Shown here in pieces: positions 20,424 to 28,963 of a DNA stretch of 64,000 bases. The stretch is taken from the NCBI RefSeq assembly GCF_902833055.1, contig NZ_CADFEJ010000005.1, positions 248,001 through 312,000 on the forward strand, given 5' to 3'. Position 1 is the first letter of the stretch. The number at the start of each line of letters is the position of its first letter. The notes below the pieces were generated by a model. The model was not told where the DNA came from, made no database searches, and was given only the letters and a program-made list of their open reading frames with translations. This stretch comes from Burkholderia territorii (lineage in GTDB: Bacteria; Pseudomonadota; Gammaproteobacteria; Burkholderiales; Burkholderiaceae). A program made the translations under genes and the position numbers.

Positions 20424-20534
20424 GCTAGGGTTCCGGTTCATCGAACGTCTGGTCCGAGAGCAACCCGGCGCGGGTTCGTCCGATCGCGAGACCGGATGCG
20501 CGTGCGCTACACGGCGGGACAAAAGCCCGGGAGA
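20424..20534 (+). promoter_or_regulatory. Second guanidine-I (ykkC) riboswitch, before the binding protein
   Basis: Conserved blocks on the plus strand: CTAGGGTTCCGG (20425-20436), CTGGTCCGAGAGCAA (about 20449-20463) and CGGGACAAAAGCCCGGGAGA (about 20515-20534). Just downstream GCGATGGC (20538-20545) pairs with GCCGTCGC (20550-20557). Outside that, GGAGA of the aptamer can pair with TCTCC (20561-20565), which would compete with the ligand-bound fold. The binding-protein start is about 140 bases downstream. Confidence 0.93.
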
Positions 20535-20671
20535 TTGGCGATGGCAACGGCCGTCGCGCCTCTCCGTGGCCGCTTCTCGTTCCGCATCCGCAGGAACCGG
20601 CCACGCGGCCGGACCGCGCACAGGCACGGTCCGAATCGACGATCCCGATCCCGGTCTCCTGGAGAACAACG

Positions 20672-21712
20672 ATGACCCGTCCCGCCCCGGCGCTCCGCCG
20701 CCTGCCGTCCCTCCGTTCATTCCGTTCATTCCGTTCCATCCGTCACGCATTGGGCGCGGCCGTCACGGCTGCCGCGCTGCTGGCAGCGCCCGCCGCGCAC
20801 GCGGCAACGCCGCTGAAAATCGGCTACAGCGACTGGCCGGGCTGGGTCGCGTTCCAGGTCGCGCTCGACAAGGGCTGGTTCAAGGAAGCCGGTGTCGACG
20901 TCGACTTCGAATGGTTCGATTATTCGGCGTCGCTCGACGCGTTTTCCGCCGGCAAGCTCGACGCGGTCGCGGCGACCAACGGCGATGCGCTCGTCACCGG
21001 CGCGGCCGGCGCGAAGAACGTCATGATCCTGCTGACCGACTATTCGGCGGGCAACGACATGATCGTCGCGAAGCCGCCGCTGCGCACCGTCGAAGGCCTG
21101 AAAGGCAAGAAGGTCGGCGTCGAGCTCGGCCTCGTCGACCACCTGCTGCTCGAGACCGCGCTGCAGAAGCACGGGTTGAAGGACGGCGACGTGACGCTCG
21201 TGAATGCGAAAACCAACGAACTGCCGCAGGTGCTCGGTTCGTCGGCCGACATCGCCGCCGTGGCCGCATGGCAGCCGAACGCGGGCGAGGCGTTGAAACG
21301 CGCACCCGGCGCACGCGCGATTTTCACGTCGGCGGATGCGCCGGGGCTGATCTACGATGCGATCACGGTCGCGCCGGCGAGCCTCGCTGCGCGTCGAGCC
21401 GACTGGGCGAAGGTGGTCAAGGTCTGGTATCGCTGCGTCGCGTATATCAACGACCCGAAGACGCAGGCCGATGCGGTGAAGATCATGTCTGCCCGCGTGG
21501 GCCTCACGCCCGCGCAATATCTCCCGTTGCTGAAAGGCACTCACCTGCTCGACGCGGCGGCCGCGAAGCAGGCGTTCCGCAAGGGTGACGGACTCGACTC
21601 GATCTACGGCTCGACCCGCAACGCGAATGCGTTCAACGTGCGCAACGCCGTGTACAAACAGTCGCAGGACGTCGACGCGTATATCGATCCGCGCTTCAGC
21701 GAGCTGCACTGA
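20672..21712 (+). CDS. Periplasmic binding protein of the guanidine/urea-carboxylase ABC transporter
   Basis: 346 aa. A signal peptide (about 1-45, ending APAAHA) is followed by an NMT1/TauA-like binding fold starting ATPLKIGYSDWPGWVAFQVALDKGWFKEAGVDV. The signal peptide contains an in-frame micro-repeat (RSFRSFRSI) from CCGTTCATT copies. The start at 20672 is set by TGGAGAACAACG. It is transcribed away from the permease and ATPase genes, under its own guanidine riboswitch, so the binding protein can be made independently of the enzymes. The ligand is probably guanidinium. Confidence 0.92.
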   Translation: MTRPAPALRRLPSLRSFRSFRSIRHALGAAVTAAALLAAPAAHAATPLKIGYSDWPGWVAFQVALDKGWFKEAGVDVDFEWFDYSASLDAFSAGKLDAVAATNGDALVTGAAGAKNVMILLTDYSAGNDMIVAKPPLRTVEGLKGKKVGVELGLVDHLLLETALQKHGLKDGDVTLVNAKTNELPQVLGSSADIAAVAAWQPNAGEALKRAPGARAIFTSADAPGLIYDAITVAPASLAARRADWAKVVKVWYRCVAYINDPKTQADAVKIMSARVGLTPAQYLPLLKGTHLLDAAAAKQAFRKGDGLDSIYGSTRNANAFNVRNAVYKQSQDVDAYIDPRFSELH

Positions 21713-21863
21713 CCAGGAGCCTGGCGGCGCCGTCCCATGATGCCGTTCGACATGTCGTGGCCGACGGCAATGGCAGGACTTCGTGTATCCGGGCGGTGCC
21801 GAACGGCAACGGGAATTCCGCCGCTCGGCACCCGGCTCGCGGAAGAGCGCATGTGGCGTTGCA

Positions 21864-22139
21864 TCAAGCCGCCAGCCCCGCCGATGCGACCGACATCAAT
21901 GCCCGCGCCTCCGGATTGAACCGCGTCATGCAGTTCAGATCGAGCGCGCGAATCTGCTCGGTCATGAAATCGACGAAGATCCGGATGCGCGTCGGCAGGT
22001 GTTGCCGGCTCAGATAGCAGATGTAGTGGCCACGGTCGTCCGGCACATGCTTGGCCAGCGCGACGACGAGTTCGTTCGACGCGAGATGGTCGCGGATCTT
22101 CGTGTTCCTGATCAAGAACAAGGGAGCGCCGGTCCTCAC
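21864..22139 (-). pseudogene. Remnant of a LysR-family regulator (C-terminal end only)
   Basis: The reading frame ends like the effector domain of CrgA-type LysR proteins: IRDHLASNELVVALAKHVPD, then HYICYLSRQHLPTRIRIFVDFM. No DNA-binding domain or first effector half precedes it. The frame upstream (to about 22165) does not look like LysR and no ribosome site is present. I read it as a decayed 3' fragment between the guanidine locus and the next cluster. The rest of 21713-22288 shows nothing else. Confidence 0.7.
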
Positions 22140-22288
22140 GCCGGTGAAATAGCAAGGCCGTCGTCGGCGCGCCCGACACCGGGCCGGGCGGCAACGACGA
22201 CGCCATTCACGTTCTTCGGCAAGACATGGCGCCGCGAGCGCGGCGCCATGATCGAACGATTTTCCTGTTGTGCGATGCGGTCGCGTGG

Positions 22289-22735
22289 TCAGGCGCGCCG
22301 ATCCTCTTCCGCACGCGGTGCGTCACCCAGCATCGTGACAAGAGCCAGCGCCGCAATCAGGCCCAGATGCTCGAAGAAGCTGTTGAGCGCCATGAAGTGC
22401 GCGGTGCCCGTCTGGTTCCAGAAGTCGTTCGCCACCAGCATCGCGACGAGCGTCAGCATGCCGAGGCTGCCGGCCCCGAGCCACGTGAAGCGGCGAAACA
22501 CCACGCAGAGCGAGCCGGCGATCTCGACCACCACCGCCAGTGCAGCCCACAGCGCGGCCGGCTGCAGCCCGAAATGCGCCTGCTCGGCCACCGCGTCGTC
22601 GAAATGCGTCGCCTTGTTGATGCCGCCGATCAGAAACGCGGAAACGAGTGCAAGTCGCACCAGCGCGCCGACCCTCGGTTGCGCAAGCAGCGCCCGGATC
22701 CACCCGGGGCTGTACCGGCCGGTTGTCGTCGACAT
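22289..22735 (-). CDS. DoxX-family membrane protein
   Basis: 148 aa with four hydrophobic segments, including ALVRLALVSAFLIGGINKATHF, AALWAALAVVVEIAGSLCVVF, the LGMLTLVAMLVAND region and LGLIAALALVTML. The pattern GGxxKxxxF with NDFWNQ is that of DoxX-like proteins, a family of small membrane proteins sometimes tied to thiol or quinone redox. The ATG at 22735 lies one base behind the amidohydrolase stop, so the two are coupled. Confidence 0.85.
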   Translation of the reverse strand: MSTTTGRYSPGWIRALLAQPRVGALVRLALVSAFLIGGINKATHFDDAVAEQAHFGLQPAALWAALAVVVEIAGSLCVVFRRFTWLGAGSLGMLTLVAMLVANDFWNQTGTAHFMALNSFFEHLGLIAALALVTMLGDAPRAEEDRRA

Positions 22736-22736
22736 G

Positions 22737-24626
22737 TCAGATCGCCCAGCACGAGCAACCGAACGCGCCCCAGAAGCCCTTAGCGTCCGACGTCGGCAAC
22801 GCGCTGCCCCACGCGCTCGCATGCGCGTGCTGGTGCACGTTGCAGGCGTTCGCGCAGCCGCACATCGCGGCCGCCGCCGCCCGTTGCAGCGGCGCGTCGC
22901 TGCGCTGCGTCGCGCCCCAGCCGCCGTAGCCGCCGTACTCGCGCACCGGCGACCAGTCCGGCATCGCCGGCGGAATCGGCGCATCGTGCGACGCAAACGG
23001 GCCCGCGCCCCACACGATCTTGCCGCCGACCACCGTCAGCAGCGCGGTCGTGCCCGCGATATCGTCTTCCGCGCATGCGAAGAAGTCGCGATCCGGAACC
23101 ACCAGGTCGGCGAGCTGCCCGACCGCGATGCGCCCCTTCTTGCCTTCCTCGTTCGAGAACCACGTCACGTACTCCGTCCACATGCGCAGCGCGGTCTCGC
23201 GATCGAGCAGGTTGCGCTGCGGGTACATCCGCAGGCCGCCCACCGTCTTGCCCGTCACCAGCCATGCGAGCGACACCCACGGGTTGTACGACGCCACGCG
23301 CGTCGCGTCGGTGCCGGCCGACACCTTCAGGCCCTTGGCGAGCATTTTCGCGACCGGCGGCGTGGCTTCGGCCGCCTGTGCGCCGTAGCGCTCGACGAAG
23401 TATTCGCCCTGGTACGCCATCCGGTGCTGCACCGCGACACCGCCGCCGAGCGCGGCGATCCGGTCCATCGATTGCTCGGAGATCGTTTCCGCGTGATCGA
23501 AGAACCAGTTCAGCCCTTCGAGCGGGATGTCCTCGTTGACCTTCTCGAACACGTCGAGCGCGCGGCTGATCGTTTCGTCGTAGGTCGCGTGCATGCGCCA
23601 CGGCCAGCGGTTCTGCGCGAGCACGCGCACGACGCCTTCGAGATCATCCTCCATCTGCGCGGGCAAGTCCGGGCGCGCGACGCGGAAGTCCTCGAAATCG
23701 GCCGCCGAAAACACCAGCATCTCGCCCGCACCGTTGTTGCGGAAGTAGTCGGTGCCGTCGTGATACTTGACGCTCTGCGTCCAGTTCACGAAGTCTTCCT
23801 TCTCGGCGTTCGGCTTCTGCGTGAACAGGTTGTACGCAATCCGGATCGTCATCTCGCCCGCGTCGTGCAGCTTGCGGATCACTTCGTAATCGTCCGGGTA
23901 GTTCTGCGAGCCGCCGCCCGCGTCGATCACGCCCGTTACGCCGAGCCGGTTCAGCTCGCGCATGAAGTGGCGCGTCGAGTTGTACTGATACTCGAACGGC
24001 AGCTTCGGCCCTTTCGCGAGCGTCGCGTACAGGATCGTCGCGTTCGGGTTCGCGAGCAGCAGGCCGGTCGGGTTGCCGGCCGCATCGCGCAGGATCGTAC
24101 CGCCGGGCGGCTCGGGCGTGTCCTTCGTATAGCCGACCACGCGCAGCGCGGCCGCGTTCAGCAGCGCGCGATCGTACAGGTGCAGGATGAACACCGGCGT
24201 ATCGGGCGCGGCTGCGTTGAGCTCGTCGATCGTGGGCAGGCGCTTCTCGACGAACTGATGTTCGGTGAAGCCGCCGACCACGCGCACCCACTGCGGCGCG
24301 GGCGTCACGGCAACCTGCCGCTTGAGCATCTCCATCGCGACCGCGAGCGAAGGCACGCCGTCCCAGCGCAGCTCCATGTTGTAGTTCAGGCCGCCACGGA
24401 TCACGTGGCAGTGGTTGTCGATCAGGCCCGGCAGCACGCCGCGGCCGTCGAGGTCGACCACCTTCGTCGCGCGGCCCGCGAGCGGCATCACGTCCGCGTC
24501 GCTGCCGACCGCGACGAAGCGGCCGGCCGCGATGGCCACCGCGGTTGCGACGGGGTTCGAGCGGTCGAGGGTCGTGAATCTTCCGTTATGGAGGATCAGA
24601 TCCGGTTGGGTCCCGGTTGCGGTCAT
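22737..24626 (-). CDS. YtcJ-like metal-dependent amidohydrolase with Cys/His-rich tail
   Basis: 629 aa. Amidohydrolase superfamily: the N-terminal beta part (TKVVDLDGRGVLPGLID) leads to the first metal ligands HCH in DNHCHVIRGGLNYNMELRW, with later parts VSAGTDATRVASYNPWVSLAWLVTG. The C-terminal 50 residues are unusual, with CGCANAC, HQHAHA and CSCW, and look like a metal- or disulfide-binding appendix. It is a close paralogue of the protein at 55163-57043. It forms an operon with DoxX and, upstream, a XapX protein. Substrate unknown; relatives act on N-acyl or formyl compounds. Confidence 0.85.
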   Translation of the reverse strand: MTATGTQPDLILHNGRFTTLDRSNPVATAVAIAAGRFVAVGSDADVMPLAGRATKVVDLDGRGVLPGLIDNHCHVIRGGLNYNMELRWDGVPSLAVAMEMLKRQVAVTPAPQWVRVVGGFTEHQFVEKRLPTIDELNAAAPDTPVFILHLYDRALLNAAALRVVGYTKDTPEPPGGTILRDAAGNPTGLLLANPNATILYATLAKGPKLPFEYQYNSTRHFMRELNRLGVTGVIDAGGGSQNYPDDYEVIRKLHDAGEMTIRIAYNLFTQKPNAEKEDFVNWTQSVKYHDGTDYFRNNGAGEMLVFSAADFEDFRVARPDLPAQMEDDLEGVVRVLAQNRWPWRMHATYDETISRALDVFEKVNEDIPLEGLNWFFDHAETISEQSMDRIAALGGGVAVQHRMAYQGEYFVERYGAQAAEATPPVAKMLAKGLKVSAGTDATRVASYNPWVSLAWLVTGKTVGGLRMYPQRNLLDRETALRMWTEYVTWFSNEEGKKGRIAVGQLADLVVPDRDFFACAEDDIAGTTALLTVVGGKIVWGAGPFASHDAPIPPAMPDWSPVREYGGYGGWGATQRSDAPLQRAAAAAMCGCANACNVHQHAHASAWGSALPTSDAKGFWGAFGCSCWAI

Positions 24627-24644
24627 TGCTTCACCTCGCTTCGA

Positions 24645-24812
24645 TCAGAAGCCAAAAAGCTGTTTGAGGGTGGGGATGGCCTGCACGCCGATCACCATGC
24701 CGAGCAGCCCGACCAGCGCGATCAGCGGTGGCGCGGGCGAGCGGACCTTGATTGCGCTGTAGATGATTCCGACCAGCACGCCCGCACCAAGGGAAACCAG
24801 ATAAGGTTCCAT
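24645..24812 (-). CDS. XapX-domain (DUF1427) small membrane protein
   Basis: 55 aa with two transmembrane segments: YLVSLGAGVLVGIIYSAI and LIALVGLLGMVIGVQAIP, joined by the family motif KVRSPAPP. The start at 24812 has GGGAG nine bases upstream. It stands 18 bases before the amidohydrolase and is probably cotranscribed. Function of the family is unknown. A paralogue sits on the other side of the YcaC-type gene. Confidence 0.85.
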   Translation of the reverse strand: MEPYLVSLGAGVLVGIIYSAIKVRSPAPPLIALVGLLGMVIGVQAIPTLKQLFGF

Positions 24813-24982
24813 ACGATCAATCTCCCGGACAAGTTGAAATGCAGGCCCTGTGTCCTGGCAAACGCGTCGCGGACGGCATCGTGAATCGCTCACGGCTCGC
24901 CGTCCGCGTCGACGCATCGCCGAAGCGGCGCGTCCGGATCGAACGCGCCGCTTCGGCAGCGACAGTCATCGACTGTCCGTGC

Positions 24983-25669
24983 TTACTTCGCCGGCACGGC
25001 CGGGATCGACTCGTGCGGCGTCGCGGTACGCTGCGCGGCCTTGTGGACCATCGTGTACGCGTAGTCCACGCCCATCCCGTACGCGCCCGAATGCTCCTTG
25101 GCGATCGCCATCACGGCGTCGTAGGTCTCGCGGTGCGCCCAGTCGCGCTGCCATTCGAGCAGCACTTGCTGCCACGTGACCGGCACCACGCCTGCCTGCA
25201 CCATGCGCTGCATCGCGAAGTCGTGCGCGGCCTGGGTCGTGCCGCCCGATGCGTCGGCGACCATGTAGATCTCGTAGCCGCCTTCGAGCATCGCGCAGAG
25301 CGCGAACGTCGTATTGCAGACTTCCGTCCACAGGCCCGATACGACCACCTTCTTGCGGCCGTTCGCGGCCAGCGCGTCGCGCACCTTCTGGTCGTCCCAC
25401 GAGTTCATCGACGTGCGTTCGAGCGTCTTCTGGTTCGGGAACACGTCGAGCAGTTCCGGATAGGTGAAGCCGGAGAAGCTCTCGCTTTCGACCGTGGTGA
25501 TCGTGGTCGGGATGTTGAAGACCTTCGCGGCCTTCGCGAGCCCGACGACGTTGTTCTTCAGCGTCTGGCGGTCGATCGACTGCACGCCGAACGCCATTTG
25601 CGGCTGCTGGTCGATGAAGATCAGCTGGCTGTTGTGCGGAGTGAGTACTTCAAGCTTCGGGTTGCTCAT
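24983..25669 (-). CDS. YcaC-type isochorismatase-family hydrolase
   Basis: 228 aa. Catalytic Asp in LIFIDQQPQMAFGV, Lys in the expected middle position and the nucleophile Cys in VVSGLWTEVCNTTFALCAMLEGGYEIYMVADASGGT. This matches the YcaC subgroup of cysteine hydrolases, whose natural substrate is uncertain. The start at 25669 gives the normal length. It is the upstream member of a run towards XapX, amidohydrolase and DoxX, separated by about 170 bases. It is divergent from the second XapX gene. Confidence 0.9.
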   Translation of the reverse strand: MSNPKLEVLTPHNSQLIFIDQQPQMAFGVQSIDRQTLKNNVVGLAKAAKVFNIPTTITTVESESFSGFTYPELLDVFPNQKTLERTSMNSWDDQKVRDALAANGRKKVVVSGLWTEVCNTTFALCAMLEGGYEIYMVADASGGTTQAAHDFAMQRMVQAGVVPVTWQQVLLEWQRDWAHRETYDAVMAIAKEHSGAYGMGVDYAYTMVHKAAQRTATPHESIPAVPAK

Positions 25670-25806
25670 GGCGGTGATGTCCTTTGACGCGGATAAAAAT
25701 TGAGGCTTGCCTCGCCGACCCATCCGGGAGGCATTCGATGCGCTGTGTCGGGAGGTTCGACAGCCGGCCCGCATCATTCAATACGCAAACCCGCGATCAC
25801 GCCAAT

Positions 25807-25821
25807 TAATCGTTCTGATTA
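25807..25821. promoter_or_regulatory. LysR-box-like inverted repeat in the YcaC/XapX divergent region
   Basis: TAATC-GTTCT-GATTA is a perfect five-base inverted repeat with T and A at its ends, the T-Nx-A pattern LysR regulators bind. It lies in an AT-richer stretch of the 309-base gap 25670-25978 between divergent genes. A LysR gene follows the second XapX at 26384. Confidence 0.35.
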
Positions 25822-25978
25822 TCACGGCCCTCAAAATTCATGCTTAAAAGATCTGAATTTCATTGAACGGACTCGTGGCGAACGTGCAGACCTGATACGC
25901 TGAATCGATACTTTCGGATCGACGCCATATCGGTAGTTATCCATATTGTTTACCCGGTCGTCATTCCATTCATATTCC

Positions 25979-26260
25979 ATGAAACCGTACATTGCCTCGC
26001 TGTTCGCCGGCATTCTCGCCGGCATCGTCTACGCGCTGATCGGCGTTCAGTCGCCCGCACCGCCGACCGTCGCGCTGGTCGGACTGCTCGGCATTCTCGC
26101 CGGCGAACAGATCCTTCCCGTCGCACGGCGGATGATCGGCGGGATCCGGCTCGGCACCGCGTGGCACGAAGCGAAGTGCAGCCAACACATGTTCGGTGCG
26201 CTGCCCGGCGCCCACGTGTCCGACGCTGCTACAAAACGCCGCGAGTCGACGCCGACGTGA
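25979..26260 (+). CDS. XapX-domain (DUF1427) membrane protein with C-terminal extension
   Basis: 93 aa. The first 55 residues match the XapX protein at 24645 (YIASLFAGILAGIVYALIGVQSPAPPTVALVGLLGILAGEQILPV), with two membrane helices around the SPAPP motif. Some 40 hydrophilic residues with one Cys follow. The ATG at 25979 is chosen because it aligns with the paralogue's start; no strong ribosome site is visible. Divergent from the YcaC-type hydrolase. Confidence 0.8.
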   Translation: MKPYIASLFAGILAGIVYALIGVQSPAPPTVALVGLLGILAGEQILPVARRMIGGIRLGTAWHEAKCSQHMFGALPGAHVSDAATKRRESTPT

Positions 26261-26383
26261 CCGGCAAGCGTTGACCGGGCGCCGCCCTACGCATCGGGCG
26301 GCGAATCGCGCCGAGCGTATTGGATTCGGCACCGCTTGACGCTAACATGACAGCCCGATGCCCCTTCCCCCGTGGAATTCGCC

Positions 26384-27292
26384 ATGAAGCTGTCCTTCGA
26401 AGCGCTCGAAGCACTGGATGCGATCGACCGCACCGGTACGTTCGCCGAAGCCGCGGAGTTGCTGCACCGCGTACCGTCCGCACTGACTTACCTCGTACAA
26501 AAGCTCGAAAGCGACCTCGACGTCGCGTTGTTCGACCGCAGCGGCCGCCGGGCGAAGCTCACGCACGCGGGTCGTGTCGTCGTCGAGGAAGGCCGCCGGC
26601 TGCTGCATGCCGCCGAGCAGCTCGAACGCAAGGCGCAGCGCGCGCAGCAAGGCTGGGAAACCGAGGTCCGCATCTGCGTCGACGAAATCCTGCCGTTCGA
26701 CGCGATGTGGCCATATGTGCATGCGTTCTACGATCTCGAGATGGACACGCGGCTGCGCCTGTCCACCGAAGTGCTGGGCGGCACCTGGGATGCGTTGATT
26801 TCGCGCCGCGCCGATCTGGTCGTCGGCGCGGCGGGAGAGCCGCCGGAGCTGCCCGACATCGTGACGCGGCCGATCGGCACGCTGAAACACGTGTTCGCGG
26901 TCGCGCCCACCCACCCGCTCGCGGCATTGCCCGAACCGCTGTCGATGGCGTCGGTCGTCGAATATCGCGGCGCCGTGATCTCCGACACCTCCCGCGAGTT
27001 GCAACCGCGCTCGGTCGCGGTCGACGCCGGGCAGCCTTATCTCGCCGTGCCGACGCTCGCCGCGAAACTGGCCGCGCAATGCGAAGGGCTCGCGGTGGGC
27101 ACGCTCCCGGATTGCATCGCGGCACGCGCGATCGCGCAAGGCAGGCTCGTCGCGCGCCAGGTGACCGGCATGCGCGACACGACCCATTGCTATATCGCGT
27201 GGCGCGGCGACGAAGCCGGACGCGCGCTGCACTGGTGGGTCGAGCAACTCGACCGCCCCGATCTCGTCGACAGGTTCACCGCGCTTGCCTGA
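26384..27292 (+). CDS. LysR-family transcriptional regulator
   Basis: 302 aa from the ATG at 26384; a GTG four codons upstream is possible. The N-terminal helix-turn-helix reads SFEALEALDAIDRTGTFAEAAELLHRVPSALTYLVQKLE, and the effector domain includes VRICVDEILPFDAMWPYVHAFYDLE and ELQPRSVAVDAGQPYLAVPTLAAKLAAQCEGLAVGTLPD. It resembles the YhaJ/DhaR-like group. Its place next to the XapX/YcaC divergent pair suggests it controls them. Confidence 0.88.
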   Translation: MKLSFEALEALDAIDRTGTFAEAAELLHRVPSALTYLVQKLESDLDVALFDRSGRRAKLTHAGRVVVEEGRRLLHAAEQLERKAQRAQQGWETEVRICVDEILPFDAMWPYVHAFYDLEMDTRLRLSTEVLGGTWDALISRRADLVVGAAGEPPELPDIVTRPIGTLKHVFAVAPTHPLAALPEPLSMASVVEYRGAVISDTSRELQPRSVAVDAGQPYLAVPTLAAKLAAQCEGLAVGTLPDCIAARAIAQGRLVARQVTGMRDTTHCYIAWRGDEAGRALHWWVEQLDRPDLVDRFTALA

Positions 27293-27320
27293 CATCACGG
27301 TCGCGCCCCCCGGCGCCGCG

Positions 27321-28784
27321 TCAACCGAACGAAGCGTGCAGGCGCTTCATCTCCTTCTCGAGCCACTCGAACAGGTTGAATGACGCATGCGCCTTCGCGG
27401 CGGGCGGGATCATCATCCGTTCCTCGGTCGCGATGTGCTCGGTCAGCGATTCGCACATCAGCCGCCCCAGCTCGGGCTTCTTCGCGATCAGCGGCGACAG
27501 GTCGCGGCTGCTCAATTGATAGGCCGTCACGGCGGTCACCGCGTAGACGCTCGCATGAAGCTGCGTACCGGCGAGCACGACGGACTGGCCGATCGCGTCG
27601 CCGGGCGCCATGCGCCGGACTTCGATGTCGCCGGCCGCGCCCGGCACGAACACCGACGCGACGCCGCTGCCGATGATGGTCAACAGCCGCCCATCGGCAT
27701 TCGACGCGTAGATCACCTCGCCCTTGTGGAACACGCGTGACGCCAGCGCATCGGCCAGCACCGCCAGATCGGCGTCATCGAGTTGCCTGAACAGATCGAC
27801 CGCCCGCAGCAGGCACTGCCCCCGCGAAACCGGACGATGCGCCGCGACGGTCCCGGCGAGCGGGCGCAACGCGACATCGGCGGCGGCCAGATGCCGATGC
27901 GCGAGATCGTAGAGGCGGTTGCGGACCTCGACCTTCTTCTGCAGCGCGTCGACGTAACAGACGAGCTCGTATTCGATCGAGTTGGTCCTGAACGCCTTGA
28001 CGACCGAGACCGGCGCGGGGCTCGCCAGCACGTCGAGCGAACTGGCGGCGGCGCGGTCGAGCGCATCGACGACCACGGCGGGCCGCACGCCGGGATCGAT
28101 CTCGATCGTCAGCGTCACACCGTGCACGCTCACGGGTTCGCTGAGGTTGACGATCGTCGCCTTGGCCGCCGCGCTGTTCGGCACGACGACGAGGTTGCCG
28201 AGCCCGTTGATCATCTTGGTCGCGCGCCAGTTGCTCTCGACGATCCGGCCTTCGAGCTCGCCGATCGACACCGTGTCGCCGAGACGAAACGGCTGTGTCG
28301 TATTCAGGACCAGGCCGGAGAACACGTCGTTCAGCGTGTTCTGGAGCGCGAGGCCGAGGATGACCGCCACGGCGCCCGACGTCGCGACCACGCCGCTCAG
28401 CGGCAGCCCGAGGACGTAGCCCAGTGCCGCAACGGCCGCCGCACCGAAAACCGCGGCCGCGGCGATGTCGTGAAACAGCCGCTGGTTGCGCCACGCACGC
28501 GGCAGCAGCAGATGATCGAGCATCAGACTGAATACCAGCGCGCCCTGCAGCCACCACGCGACGGCGATCGCCTGGATCGCGAGCCGGTCGAACCGGTCGG
28601 GCGACGGCGGCACCGCGAGCGGGCTCACGCCGGTCGAGAACAATGCATAGGTCAACGCGGCGAACGACGCGCAACGCCAGGCCGCTTTCGTCTTCGAACG
28701 GCCATGGCCGAGCAGCCGCCACGCGACGAGGTCGGCGAGAACGATCGGCGCACCGTAAGCGACCGTGGCTGACAGGTTCGGCAT
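27321..28784 (-). CDS. MscS-type channel with C-terminal cyclic nucleotide-binding domain
   Basis: 487 aa. About four membrane helices lead to the MscS pore region SGAVAVILGLALQNTLNDVFSGLVLN and the beta domain QPFRLGDTVSIGELEGRIVESNWRATKM, NLVVVPNS. From about 345 a CAP-type nucleotide domain follows (FHKGEVIYASNADGRLLTIIGSGVASV; MAPGDAIGQSVVLAGTQLHASVYAVTA). The phosphate-binding cassette normally has an Arg before the A-V/T-A end; here His-Ala-Ser stands there, so nucleotide binding may differ. The ATG at 28784 is preferred over a TTG at 28838. Preceded by a TTCAG-repeat promoter. Confidence 0.88.
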   Translation of the reverse strand: MPNLSATVAYGAPIVLADLVAWRLLGHGRSKTKAAWRCASFAALTYALFSTGVSPLAVPPSPDRFDRLAIQAIAVAWWLQGALVFSLMLDHLLLPRAWRNQRLFHDIAAAAVFGAAAVAALGYVLGLPLSGVVATSGAVAVILGLALQNTLNDVFSGLVLNTTQPFRLGDTVSIGELEGRIVESNWRATKMINGLGNLVVVPNSAAAKATIVNLSEPVSVHGVTLTIEIDPGVRPAVVVDALDRAAASSLDVLASPAPVSVVKAFRTNSIEYELVCYVDALQKKVEVRNRLYDLAHRHLAAADVALRPLAGTVAAHRPVSRGQCLLRAVDLFRQLDDADLAVLADALASRVFHKGEVIYASNADGRLLTIIGSGVASVFVPGAAGDIEVRRMAPGDAIGQSVVLAGTQLHASVYAVTAVTAYQLSSRDLSPLIAKKPELGRLMCESLTEHIATEERMMIPPAAKAHASFNLFEWLEKEMKRLHASFG

Positions 28785-28883
28785 GCTGAAATTGGCTGAA
28801 GGCGCGCTTCGCGACGGGCGGGGACCCTGCGCCGGCAATCAGTGGCGTCGCGACAGCGATAAGCGGATCGTCCCCGCGCATGC

Positions 28884-28937
28884 AATGTAGACGCGCCGGC
28901 CGGCCAGGTCCTGTATTCGGTCTGAAACGTTCTGAAC
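28884..28937 (-). promoter_or_regulatory. TTCAG-repeat promoter element A (before the MscS-type channel gene)
   Basis: On the minus strand: TTCAG (28936-28932), N5, TTCAG (28926-28922), N6, TACAG (28915-28911), then 21 bases and the -10-like TACATT (28889-28884). The repeats share one face of the helix, as for winged-helix activators that replace a -35 box. The stretch GTTCAGAACGTTTCAG is identical to that at element E. It lies between the stop of the STAND regulator gene and the channel gene it would serve. Confidence 0.6.
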
Positions 28938-28963
28938 GCGCCGTCGGTACACGGCACACGGCG

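Noticed and set aside
20700..20745. Short tandem repeat CCGTTCATT in the binding-protein gene
   Set aside because: It lies inside the signal peptide coding region and only adds RSFRSF residues; a small replication-slippage repeat, not a separate element.
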